Below, in pieces: positions 34,763 through 47,002 of a stretch of DNA of 64,000 nt. Under the pieces are notes generated by a model, which had not been told where the DNA came from, did not search any database, and saw nothing but the letters and a program-made list of their open reading frames with translations. Each line of letters starts with the position of its first letter. Within the stretch, counting starts at the first letter, position 1. Origin of the DNA: Apium graveolens (taxonomy: Eukaryota > Streptophyta > Magnoliopsida > Apiales > Apiaceae); contig NC_133647.1 of assembly GCF_009905375.1 (NCBI RefSeq), positions 136,581,263 through 136,645,262 on the forward strand. The letters run 5' to 3'. The position numbers and the translations under genes are program-made.

Positions 34763-35464
34763 ATTATTCAGAGGTACTGCAGAATTTATCAAGATATATG
34801 AAGATTAAAGTCTGAAACAAAGTAAGATTTACACTATTATTTTCTGTATCTAGTTTTTGGCACTACACAATTCTATTAGAATTTATGCTTATTCTGCAAA
34901 GCATAAATTGGGGGATATTTTGAGAATTGGGTAAGTCGAGAATCAGGATCTGTCTAACAATGAGGATATGATCAATTGTTGTGATATGATTATCCGTTGG
35001 AAGCTTCGTTATCTTCTGTTGACGATCTTTAGTCATCCGTTGATATATATAAATGACTATCCGTTGAAGTTACAACATTTATGCATTGATCAAGCTATCC
35101 TTTGAGAATGACTTGATGATAAGTCAAGACTGCGAGATAGAAGGTGTTGATTTATAGGATCGTAGTTGATTTAGTTATGTAAAGTGTTAGAATTATATTG
35201 TAACATATCTTGTAACTGATAGATGACTGATTTTGTAATATATAAATACAAAATAGGTTATCATAATGTGTGAGGAGAACTCGAGTATTCATATAACTTA
35301 GAAGCTCTTAAAAATATTGTTCTTGAGAGAGTTTTGTAACAGTTTATTAAAGATATATATAAACTGTGATTTCATTCATCTGTTCTTACATTACTTTTAT
35401 AATACATTGATTTCTTTAGTAATTGTATCCAACCCCTTTTAAACAATTACTATACCGAGCAACA
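34763..35464 (+). mobile_element. Sirevirus-like 3' end fragment: purine tract and LTR
   Basis: After about 150 bp of internal sequence comes 'cataaattgggggat' (purine tract, about 34903). It is followed by an LTR-like stretch from about 34919 to 35464 that ends 'ccgagcaaca'. It carries 'atccgttg' three times (34986-35070). The 'ataaattggggga' tract is shared with the Sirevirus at 35895. No coding region remains. Confidence 0.6.
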
Positions 35465-35894
35465 AATTACTCTTTTATTATTCATAAATCTAATATCATA
35501 AAATTAAATTTATTTGTTTATTAAATATTATACATATTTGAGAGACTTACAAAAGTAGATTTAAACAATATGAGAGCCCCAACTTATGAGTATAATATGA
35601 CATAATGAAAAAATGATATTTAGAAAATTTGAAAGTACATATTTATAGATACTTATCTTTTTTTATTTCATCCGCTAAAAATTAAAAGAAAATTTTTAGG
35701 AAAACATAATATAGTAAGTTATTTTAGGAGAAAGATAAGAAATTATCAGAATATCAAAATAAAAAGTTGATTGAAGAAAAATGAGAAGTTTTAGGAGAAT
35801 ATTGTGATAGTAAGTTAATTTTCAAAATCTTAATAGAAGATGTAGTAGAAATCTTAGTAGAATATTACTACTGATGATAAATATTTATAGATAC
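35465..35894. other. AT-rich spacer
   Basis: I see no ORF, repeat pair or element end here. It separates two retroelement pieces and ends with 'gatac', the expected target duplication of the LTR that starts at 35895. Confidence 0.6.
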
Positions 35895-36948
35895 TGTTAT
35901 TCCCGAACAATACAACAAGAATTACAGAAGGGGGGTTGAATGTAATTCTAGCTACTTTTTCAAAGTTAAAGAATGTTCTAACTTGATAAATATAACAGTG
36001 ATTGATTAGCAATGGTGCGGAATAAAAGAGTGATAGAAATCAAAACACTAAGTAATAAAAACACAAGCTTTTAAAACTTTCTGGTGGATTTGAAAGTATC
36101 CACCATATATATTTATATATCAAATTGAGAACTATGTGAAGCTTTGAATAGCTCACAGCTGCTTACAAGTTTGAACAACTAAACTACATAGAAATTTTTA
36201 CAAGTACAACCTTATCTATTTCTCTGAGAAAATGTATTTATTTAGTTGATTGTTCTACTTGTTTTATTTGGTTTATATATCACCAAGTTTACATGAAAAT
36301 AAGACAATATAATAAAACAAAACATATCTAGTCTAACTCCATGCTGCTTTACTAATCTATTCCAGCATCTTTGAATATCTTCACAATTGCATGGAAATGG
36401 TAATGCTTATTTGTTCTCAAAATCCTACTTAATAGGCTGCCACATTTCTTTTGCAAACACCCAACATATGTGACTTTGTTGTCACTGTCAACATCTATTT
36501 GAATTTGATCATCCGTCGGGACATTGTTGATCATCCGTCGGGACATTGTTAATCATCCGTCGGGACATTGTTGATCATCCGTCGAGAGTCTTTGTGAACC
36601 ATCTGTCGGGAGCCTTTTCTATCACTTGACTCCATTTCATTTATACAAAATTACAAGACATCTTATATTTATAATTAGTCACCCTATTCTGTATATCCAC
36701 TAGTAGTCAATATGACTCATATACTCCTACAGAATCTACAAAATATTGCTTGCAGAAATGTGTTACAGAACTTATTTGTTACATAAGCTACTCACTCGAT
36801 GGATGTTAATCTGTCATCCGTCGGGACTGTAAAGTTCATCCGTAGGGACTATATTAGATCATCTGTCGAGTGCTACAAAATTCACTAAGTTAAATCTACT
36901 AAGGTGTTTTGTTTAACTTATCATAAAGTTCACAATATATTCCTAACA
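35895..36948 (-). repeat. Copia-2 3' LTR (1054 bp)
   Basis: The + strand runs 'tgttattcccgaacaat' to 'atattcctaaca', inverted TGTTA/TAACA ends. At 36507-36600 it has four near-tandem 22-bp units beginning 'gatcatccgtcgggac', and the same core recurs near 36815 and 36835. No partner LTR is in the window. Confidence 0.8.
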
Positions 36949-37153
36949 ATCTCCCCCAATTTATGTCTACTGTAATTGTAGCCATAAATTAAGAGAAACT
37001 TGATGATAATAAAACACCCTAAATATACAGATTAGAAGGTAGTAGATAAAAGTGATAAGTGCTGCAAAATTTATTAAAAATTTAAATAAAGCAAACTGTA
37101 CAAAGAGTTCTCATTATCATTATCAAGGTGCTCCTCTAGTCTGGGCAGATATT

Positions 37154-40100
37154 CTATTTCCTTGATTGTTTGGATTTCTTCCCAAGCTTCCCAAGCTTCC
37201 TGTTGTTTTCCTCTATTTGATTCTGGAGTTGTCTGTGAAATTCAAGTTCATCAGATTCAGATAGATCCAGCATTTCTTGCATTTCAAATAGATTCTCATT
37301 GGTAGAGATACTCAATTGGTCATCTAGTCTGAAGAATTTTCTAACTCCCTTATCATCTATGAATTCCATCAGCCAATAAGGCCTCAAATGCACTTTCCTT
37401 CCTGTGAAGGGAATTGATAGAGTTTTTGAAAGTGCATTATTGGCTGTATTACTCCTTAGCTCTTCAATCTTCTTTAGAACCAATCTCCTTGCAGTCACAT
37501 TGAATCCAAAGTTCTTTTTGAAAGATGATTAGATCATTATTAGTACAGAACAGCTTTCCTCTAGAATCCTATAAAGAGGCCATGTGATTTCTTTCCCTGC
37601 CTTGTACTTAAACACCAATCTTTCAGGAAGATGTCTGTGAGCATCAATTCCTCTTACTTCTTCCACTTCATCCAAGTAGAGGTTTAAATTTGAAAACTCC
37701 TTGATATCACATATATATAAAAGATCTTCCTTCTTGACTATAGATTTAGATTTGGTTAAGGTCTTGGTTCCGAGAGTTACAGGCTTGCTTTTCTTGGTTG
37801 CTCTTATCTTTATTTTCTTTGGCTCGTTGAAGATAGGTAAATTTAGTTTAGTAATTGGCAAACTATCTCAGTCAATTGGCTCATCCTTTGGAATTATAGG
37901 CTCACCATGAAAATTCTTAGTTGGATCCCCCTTGAATTCTTCATGTACAACTAAGGGCTTGGATGTCTAAGTTGAAGTTGTAGTCTTTTTGGGAATGTAG
38001 TCTTCCATTTCCTCATCACTAAAGTCCAATTTTCTTTTGGAATGGAGCTTGCATCTGAATCTTCTTTTCTGTTATGGTTCCTGATGTATTTTCTGATCTT
38101 GAGGTTCAGTAATCAAAGATGGTTGTGCAGAAATCTCAGTTGTAGTCTTCACAACTTGAAGTTAGGCCAAGATAGCAGCTTGCTCCTTCTTTTGTTTGAG
38201 CTTCTTAACATCTAAGGCAGCCTGCTTGTTTTCTTGCCTGATTCTTTCCTTCTCTTCCTTCTTAGCTTCTAGAAACTGAGGGTGTCCAGCCACCACACAG
38301 ATTTCCTTACCATTTCTGTTGATTTTGGCAATCCTTCTTTTAAGTACTGAATCAGTTAGATCTTTGAAAAATATAATTGACCTAGCCAACAACTTATTCT
38401 CATCTCGCCTAGGGGTCTCAAACACAAGATCCACAAGTTTTTTGTCTGAGAACTTTGAGTTGGTTCTTTTAGGCTTCAAGATTAGATTTGCTTTTGGAGA
38501 TTTGATGCATGAAATTTGGCCTTTTTCCAAGTTTCCAAGACTCATTTCATGCACTGAGAGTTGTTTGACTTGAGAATGATGATGAAAGGTCTTTTCTGGC
38601 TTTTGTAGCTGACCAAATTTCTCCTGAATAACCGCATCAATCTTCTTCCATTTCTCATCTAGTTCCTTCTCAACAGCTGCAACATCAAGCATCTTGGGAT
38701 TTGTCTTTGAATCAAGTTTAGCAGCTGCTATTTGGATCAGATCAATGCTGTCAAATCGTGGTGGCTTTGGCAGAGTAAAATCTGGAACAATTACTTGACT
38801 GATTTAAATATTTACCACATGCTCCCCTCACTGGTTGGCTCTGCTTGATTGACTAGGATTGTTGAATCTTTCTCCCCATTTTTGTTATCATCAAGTAGAG
38901 TTGGAGTAGAAGTTTGTGCAACCACCAGCTTTTGCAGCAACTGAGTTTGTTGTGCTTGATATAGCTGGATACCTCTGAGAGATGCTTCTATTGCAGTTAG
39001 CCTTGCATCCAGGGAATCCACTTTAGTGACAAGATCAGAATTTTTCCTTAGCTATCTTTTAATGTCAAGCATTGTTCCATCTGGAAGTTTAGCATCCAAT
39101 ATTTCAGAGACATCTTTCTTTACTTGGTCAATCTCAGTTTTGATCGAAGTGACATCCTGATTGTGTTGAAGAGCTTGAATCTGATATAATTGTAGAGAGT
39201 TGAGATGTGCCTGTAAGAGCTTCCTAGTGCTAGCATTTTTAGTGGATTGAAGTGCATTATGTGTCTCTTGAATTTGATGGATCAGAGTGGTTTTGAAGTG
39301 TTGAATATCACATTGCTTGGAGAATGCCCATGATGGCATGCCAGATCTGGAGCTAGGGTCTTCTTTTCCTCCTATGTCCAGGAGCTCTTCACTATCATCA
39401 CCATCATCTCCAATGAAATCTGCAGACTCACCAGTACCATAGTCAACATCATCACCAACTCTAGGTGGCATGGCTGTGATGGCATCCTTTGCTATTTGTA
39501 TTGATTGAGTAGTATGCACCAAGTTCAGCATCTTTTTTGCATTTTCATTGCCCTATCCAGCCAAGAGTTGATATGTTGGAATAGGATGAGTAAATGTCTC
39601 AGGATCCAAAGAGATGGAATCTATGACCGCTTGATCATGCTGAGATAGTTTCTCTCTGTCTCCATCATTGACATTCATTGACTCACTAACAATGATGTTC
39701 ATCCTTATTTCTCCTGTACCTGCATTTCTCTCATTTTCTCTCTATTCTTGCATCAAGAGCTTGTTGGGTTTCGAGCACATAAACACAACGGAAACAATAT
39801 TTAAAAATGTGAAAAATCGGAATTTTGAAACCCACCGCAGGATCCATGCGAAAAATAGATATTTAATTCATAGATCAGATTGTTTACCTTAAAAAGCTTT
39901 CCAAATTGGTTGACTAATGGAGATCCAAAACTTGTTCAATCACCACGCATCCCGCTCTCGCGATCTACGCTCTATCGATATCCACACGAATGCTTAAATG
40001 CAAGGATTGAATGTGTACTAGCACAAACTCGTTTCTTCTTGCTCTCTCCATCTTCTCCCTTGGTGGCTAGGGTTTTAGTAAAAGTCTTGCTTGCAAAATC

Positions 40101-43100
40101 AGCCACACCAGAGATATTATATAGAGAGTAGAAAAATGAATTATAACTCTTAATTAATTAGAAGTTATTATTAATTCGAAATTCCTATTCGTATTATAAT
40201 TAAGTCTCACTTAATTATTTAACAAATATATTTCATAATTAATATTAGTAAATTTGAATATCAATAATTATCTAATTAATTAAGTCATACTTAATTAATA
40301 TTATAAATAATTCGAATTACTTTAATATAATTTAAATCCAATTTAAATTAAATAATCCTACAAGCATTCTTAGTGTGTGACTCTATAGGTTATTATTACG
40401 TTGGCAATGAATTATTAAATCTAATTTAAAATCATAAACAATGAGCGGCATCTAGTAATACATCATTGCTGCCCAAGTAATAATAATTAAATCAGTGATC
40501 GATTAAACCTTTCGTGAATAATGTACAATGTAATATAATCCCTTTAACCAAATATTATAGATTAAACTAGAGGCATGTAAGGTGTCATCCTCATCATAGT
40601 TTAATCCAAGTTTCATTGATCAATGAGTAGACTATCATATCAAAGCAACATTTGAGCGTGGTCACGCATTTCATAGTCTAGCTCACACAAGAGGCCAATA
40701 ATATCACTCCTAAAATAGGAGGGTTAAATTCCATCTAGATCATTCATATTTCTCATACGATTCATAATATACCCAATATCCACTTTTATCATTACCCGGT
40801 TAAGGATAACTTTTAATGGAATCAATGTATATTAATTCTCGTATAGAAATATAATGACTTCAGGTCTAAGGACCATTACATCATTATCACTGTGAGAGAA
40901 TTACTTATGACACAACAGACATGTAGAATCTCACATCGGGTCTGTCCACCACCATGTACATTTATATATGCCTGTGGTTTTTGACTTTAGTATCACTATA
41001 CCTATAATCAATGAGATGTGATCATCAGTCAACAAACACACCAGTCTTAATGCATTATCATTGTCCCTTAATAATAATACTTGACTAGAGACCTTTAGGA
41101 ATATGATACTATTCTTATAATCTCATTTCTAAGTCACATACTTAGATATATAGAATTGCATATCATATTCCAAGGACATTTATTAATCTAACATTTATAT
41201 CGCAGTAAATTAAGAATTAATAAATTCTAAAGAGAATAATCGATAGAACATAAAAATTAATAATCCTAATGTCTTAAACTAAAATATCATAGTATTGTCT
41301 CTAGGGCACAAACACTAACAGGGCTCCCCTTGGCTTCCCACCCTCACACCCTCACCCTCACCATCTAAGGTGGAACTCCCCTCACTCACTTTTTCAAGAC
41401 CTGATGAAATGGTCTGCATTGGTTCCTTCCTTTCCTCTCCTTTTACCTGGGAGCAACCCAACCTCTCACTTAATTCAATCCCTGCCCTCAATCCTAAGAG
41501 TGATTGTACTACTACTAGGTCATCTGTACTTGTGACAATTATTAGGATTTGAAGTTGTGCAGAGAGTACCGACGGATAAGGAACATCCATCGGCATAGTA
41601 GTTTGGCTAGCCAACGGATGACTATTGTTAGGCACATCCGTCAGGATACAATCACTACTCGACGGATGAATAATATCCACCGAGATAGAAGAAATGAATG
41701 AGTTTGGAGTGGAGACTATTGTAGACTCTGTGCAAATTGATGAAAATTTTGGCACAGATGTCTCAATAGACTTAGAAAGAATTGGCAAGCGAGCCAACAA
41801 ATCATCTAAAAGATGATGCTCACTTGCTTGGATTTTTGGCTTCTCCAAAAGAGTTAAAGATGGAGAATTTGGAAGTGATGTATGAACCATGTCTACATCC
41901 AGTGAGTGTGTGGGTGAATTTGGTGTTTTAGGTACTTCAATTATAAATGATTTTCGCTGTGACTCCACATTTATTGGAGCCACATCAAGCTGACTTTGAG
42001 ATGGTGCAGTGACTGAGTCTTTAGCTCCAGTTTGCACTGTGTGTTCCCTGTGCATCCCCAAAGGGTTTTACATCTTTTCTTTCTAGCATAAGTCTGTCAT
42101 GAACTTGTGTCCCTAACCCTCTTGGCCTATGCTCCTGGTTGGGAGCTTGTTTCAATAGTAACATCCTTTTGGGAGGATAAAACTAGAATTGAGCTGATTT
42201 CCTTATTACCAACAATAGTTTGTTGGGAAACTGTGGTGTGGCTAGGCTTGGGTACACTAATCTCACAAGCCTTATCCTCAGGGTTTCTTTGATTTACAAT
42301 CCCTTTTTGGATTTTGAAGTTGTTATTTTGGTAGCTTGGGTAGACTCTGTTGGGTCATTAACACAGATGTCATAGCTACACTTGAAGACAAAGAAATTTA
42401 TGAGGTTGGAAGAGTAGAGACAGTGGTGCTTACCTCACTTACCTGAGGTCCCCCCATGATTGGAAAGTAGAAGATGGGCACCTCTTTGTGGTGACTTGCT
42501 CTGTTGAGATCTGCAATGATTTTCGTTTCTTGAACCCAACAATTCAGTTTGTTGGTTGGGTTCTCAACAGTAATATTCTTAATAAGATGGTTAGCAAGCA
42601 TCATAAAGAATCTAGCATAATAGACACTTTTACCTCTCTTATTAAGTTCCCCTAACTTATAACCTAAATCAAACATGATCATGTCACCAAAGTTAAAGTA
42701 CTTATCAATAACTAGCATATAAAGCATGTTAAGCATGACAATGTTAACAGAATCAAAATTGCTCACTTTACTAGAAAATACCTTAGTTACCACATCACAT
42801 AGATAGCTTCATTCCTTACTAAGACCTAGCCTCCTAATTTCACTTAACTTAGAAGTAGAAAGCGCATAGCCCATAGAATTAAGTATGGTAACTAAATTAG
42901 CATCAGTGTGTGGAACAGTAGTAGTGTTATCTGATATTTTAAAACATGCTTTGATGATGTCACTATTAATGCAGAACTGCTTACCTTTGAGAGTGAAAGT
43001 TATGGTCTTGTCAGTAGAATGATACACAGTTGTTGTCCATATCTCCTCCACAACCTCACAATAGATTGTGGGTGATTCTAGTAAACTGAATTTGTATTCC

Positions 43101-43225
43101 TTCACAAAGTCCATCATTTTATGAAAATATCCAGATTGTGGAATCTCATTGTTCACAAGAGTTACGAAGTTGTTCTTTTCATAGATGAACCCAGACTGGG
43201 ACATGACTTTGACTACTGGTGCCAT
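37154..43225 (-). pseudogene. Copia-2 long third ORF downstream of pol
   Basis: In the position of Sirevirus 'envelope-like' genes lies one long damaged ORF on the pol strand. The start is ATG at 43225; early text includes 'VNNEIPQSGYFHKMMDFVK' and 'EIWTTTVYHSTDKTITF'. In-frame stops lie near 42809, 42398 and elsewhere. A solo LTR (39762-41320) splits it, and removing that LTR and one target copy leaves the frame intact. A frameshift lies between 38812 and 38692. Later parts are Lys/Glu-rich and coiled-coil-like ('EKERIRQENKQAALDVKKLK'), ending near 37154. Total is about 1,500 codons. I see no signal peptide or membrane segment, so I do not call it an envelope. Similar proteins are familiar from other plant Sireviruses, but function is unknown. 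Confidence 0.65.
39762..41320. mobile_element. Solo LTR (1559 bp) in the Copia-2 third ORF, TSD GAGCT/GGGCT
   Basis: Ends are 'tgttgggtttcgagcac' and 'gcacaaacactaaca', flanked by GAGCT (39757-39761) and GGGCT (41321-41325), one mismatch. It is AT-rich, with no internal domain or primer site. The minus-strand start 'tgttagtgtttgtgccc' suggests the real LTR orientation may be minus. LTR-LTR recombination has removed the body of the element. Confidence 0.85.
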
Positions 43226-43748
43226 TGTTAAAGTATGGAAATTTACAGAAAGAGAGTATTTGCTTTTGAGAAGAAATGAGTTAGAGCAATTGATTTGAGA
43301 ATGATAAAAGAATATAATAAAAATGAATTCTGCTTTTATACTATCTCAGAAATAAACTGTCAAAAATAATAAAGTGAAATAAAGTAACCAATCAAAATAG
43401 ACCAAAATAGCCGTTTAAGATAAATAAACTATCAAAATTCTTTCAATTATTCCTCGTGTTATACTTGCAAACTGTAAGTATACCCGATGGATAATGTTAG
43501 GAGTTTTAACGGCTAAGATTGAGACAATTTGATGGATGAGAATAAAACAATTATCCGTCGGGTTATTAAATAATCCAGTAAAGTAATTGATTTTTATTAA
43601 TAAATATTATTTCGACGGATGATCAAACTCGATGGATAACGAGCATCCGTCGGGATGTAAATTTTGAGTTAGCCAAAATTTCATCCAAAACAGGATAATC
43701 AATTAAGTTTATGGCTGCATTATAACTTGCAAAAATATCTAAAATGAT

Positions 43749-45900
43749 TCAAGAATAATTAAGCATACCTAACTCACTTACCAAACTTGAAAAGGTGGAT
43801 TCATCAAGTGGCTTGGTAAAAATATCTGCAAGCTGCTTTTCGCTTGGAAAAAAATAAAGTTCCACAGTACCATTCATCACATGTTCCCTAATGAAGTGGT
43901 ACTTGATGTCTATGTGCTTTGTTCTTGAATGATGTACTGGATTTTCAGTGATGGCAATTGCACTTGTGTTATCACAGAAATTGGAAATTTTGTCCACTTG
44001 TAGACCATAGTCCAACAATTGGTTTTTCATCCATAAAATCTGTGCAGAGCAACTACCAGTAACAATATATTCAGCTTCAACTGTAGAATTAGAAACTGAA
44101 TTTTGCTTTCTACTGAACCAGGACACAAGCTTGTTCCCTAGAAATTGACAGGTTCCTGTTGTACTTTTTTGTCTATTTTACAACATGCACAATCTGCATC
44201 TGAATTACCAGTTAGATCAAAACCAGAATCTCTAGGGTACCAAATGCCATGTTTTGGTGTTCCCTTGAGATATCTGAAAATTCTCTTTATTGCTACCAAG
44301 TGAGATTCTCTAGGATCAGGCTGAAATCTATCACAAAGACAAGTAGCAAATATTAATCTAGCCTACTAGCTGTTAAGTACAGAAGTGAGCCAACCATGCC
44401 CCTGTAGCTTGAAATATCCACAGACTTTTCAGTAGTGTTTAATTCAAGTTTAGTTGCAGTGACCATGGGAGTTTTTGAAGATGTGCAATCCATTAGATCA
44501 AATTTCATTTAAAAGATCATGAATATAATTAGTTTGACTAATGAATATTCCATCACTAACTTGCTTAATTTGTAAACCAAGAAAGTAAGTTAGTTTTCCC
44601 ATCATGCTCATTTCATACTTACTTTGCATCAATTTGGCAAACTTTTTGCAAAGTTTTTCATCTGTAGAGCCAAATATAATATCATCTACATAAATTTGAA
44701 CAAGTATACTAGAGCCATTAACATTTCTAAAGAATAAAGTTTTATCAACACTACCTCTTATGAAGTGATTTTCCAGAAAAAACTTTGATAAAGTGTCATA
44801 CCAGGCTCTAGGTGTTTATTTCAGTCCATAAAGTGCTTTCAAAAGATAGTAGACATATTCTGGAAAATTTGGATCTTCAAAACCAGGAGGCTGACTAACA
44901 TAGACTTCCTCTTCCAAATCTCCATTCAGAAAGGCACTTTTAACATCCATTTGATAGACCTTGAAATTAGTATGGGCTACATAGGCTAAGAAAATTCTGA
45001 TGGCTTCAAGTCTTGCAACAGGAGCAAAAGTTTCATCAAAACCTATTCCTTCTTGTTGACAGGAGCCCTTAGCAACCAATCTAGCTTTGTTCCTGACCAC
45101 TATGCCATTTTCATCCATCTTGTTTCTGAATATCCACTTGGAGTCAATTGGATTCTTTCTTTTAGGTTTGGGTATTAGCTTCCATACCTTGTTCCTTTCA
45201 AATTGGTTTAGCCCCTCCTGCATAGTTAAAAACCAATCAGGATCCAACAAAGCTTCTTCTACCTTCTTTGGTTCTTCTTTAGAAAGGAAGCTACTATATA
45301 GACATTCTTCTTGAGTTGTTTTCCTTGTTTGAACTCTAGAAGATGCATCATTAATGATGAGCTCAAAAGGGTGATCTTTAGTCCATTTTCTTTGTTGAGG
45401 TAGATTAGCTCTAGATGAAGAGGCCTCATTGTTGTCTTGATGTGTAACTATGTTTTGATTATGAGAAACTCCCCCTGAATTTGGGAATCTTTGATTTGAG
45501 AAAGGAGTACATTCTATAGGTGATCTATTCTTACTCCCATCTTCTCTCATTGTTCCGAAAAATGATGCATTTTGTATCTCGACGGATGAAGCTGATTGTC
45601 TCCTGATAGATAAGGCAGATTGTCTCTCGACGGATGAAGCATTTTGTAACTCGACAGATGTTGAATTATGTGCTTTATTAGTTGTAGATTTTTCTGCATT
45701 ATCCTTGGTCACTGTTTCTTGATCACTTTCATCATCACTGTCATCACTAACCATCTCCACATTATCAAACTTGAGGCTTTCATGGGAATCTCCATCGTGT
45801 AGTCCTTCAATCTTTTTATCATCAAACACAACATGTATTGATTTCATAACAATGTTATTTCTTAGATTGTAGACTCTATATACTTTTCCCACAGCATATC
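43749..45900 (-). pseudogene. Copia-2 RT and RNase H
   Basis: RT is in 45892-44816: '[20 protein letters not shown]', '[11 protein letters not shown]' and '[18 protein letters not shown]', stopping at a TAA just after 'ALYGLK'. The active site '[11 protein letters not shown]' is readable at about 44690 beyond it. RNase H is 44126-43749 ('SNSTVEAEYIVTGSCSAQIL', 'CDNTSAIAITENPVHHS', '[11 protein letters not shown]'), in a shifted frame. A Ser-rich linker (45550-45670) repeats the string 'cgacggatgaag'. Confidence 0.88.
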
Positions 45901-46040
45901 CAACAAAAATTCCTTCATCGCATCAAACTTTCCATGTTGCTCAGTTTGATTCCATAAGATATAACACTTGCAGCCAAAGACATGAAGAAAATTTAGAGTT
46001 GGCTTCCTATTCTTGAACAATTGGTAGGGTTTCATGTACT
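45901..46040 (-). pseudogene. Copia-2 integrase C-terminal part
   Basis: The minus strand encodes 'LNFLHVFGCKCYIL', the conserved end of the copia integrase region. The sequence stops abruptly at 46040, where the CACTA terminus begins; the rest is at 55413. Confidence 0.8.
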
Positions 46041-46700
46041 CACTACTAAAAAAAGACCTTAGACATCGGTTTTTAACCGATGTCTATGTAAAAAATGTAT
46101 GATATCTTCGCGACTGATGTTAAATGTATTTTCTCATAGACATCGGTTAAAAACCGATGTCTATGTAATATTACACATCGTTTCTGAAAAATTTCTAATG
46201 TCTAATTCACATTGATGTTATATAATTGTTTAATGTCAAGTTCAGAAATGTAATATTAGGACGGTTAGGCCTGTTTAAAACTATAACACACAATCAATAT
46301 TTATAAAATAACATTGATTAAAAATAAAAAACCGATGTCTATATCTTATTAGACATCGATCATTTTCTAAGTACCCGATGTCAATGTTGATAACAGACAT
46401 CGATCATTTTCTAAGTACCCGATGTCAATGTTGATAATCGACATCGGTTGTTTTCTAAAAAACCGATGTTAGTATGATAAATAGACATCGGGTGTTTATT
46501 TTTAAATCGATGTTATTACCCTGTTTTCATGTGCTAATATTCCTTTATTAACATCGAATATTTTATTTTTCTATTGTCTTTGTGATTTTAAGACATTGCT
46601 TTTATATGTGTAAACTGATGTTATTTATGGTTTTTTAACATCGGTTCTAATAACAATGTGATGTCTATTTCTATTATAATTAAACTGAGCATCTCTGTTT
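46041..46700. repeat. Left subterminal repeats of the CACTA element
   Basis: 'acatcggtt' and its complement 'aaccgatgt' occur about a dozen times, often as head-to-head pairs with a few bases between, for example around 46061-46087 and 46139-46166. They probably bind the element's TNPA-like protein. 46700-47000 is AT-rich with 'accaaccaaca' repeats and no gene. Confidence 0.85.
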
Positions 46701-47002
46701 TTGCATGAACCAAAAAACTCCATATGGTAAAATCCAATCAACCAACAATTTTCCATCCAACCAACCAACAATTTTCACCCCATCAACCAACAATTAACCC
46801 AGATTCAACCAACAACAGTTTTTATTCAATCAACAACCTAAAACATCTACTAGAAAATTTAGAACATCTACATTAACCAACCAACAATAAATATATAGCA
46901 AAAATAGTTCTAACACATTGTCAAACATGCATCTTACAAATTCGATCATCAAGTACATTATGAAACCAGAATTTACAGTAGCGAGGCAAGGAAATTTACA
47001 AT

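Larger units (their letters stand above)
35895..46040 (-). mobile_element. Sirevirus-like Ty1-copia element (Copia-2), 3' part
   Basis: From right to left on the minus strand: integrase end, RT, RNase H, long third ORF, purine tract ('attgggggaga', opposite 36951-36960), 3' LTR. The remaining integrase continues at 55413-55642 beyond a CACTA insertion, and the element is then cut by another Sirevirus at 55643. A solo LTR interrupts the third ORF. Frameshifts and stops make it inactive. Confidence 0.88.

Noticed and set aside
36500..36610. The 22-bp tandem units of the Copia-2 LTR as a CRISPR-like array
   Set aside because: Units are contiguous with no unique spacers, and lie inside a plant LTR.
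42398..43225. Reading the Copia-2 third ORF as a viral envelope protein
   Set aside because: No signal peptide, membrane helix or Cys pattern is visible; position alone is not enough.
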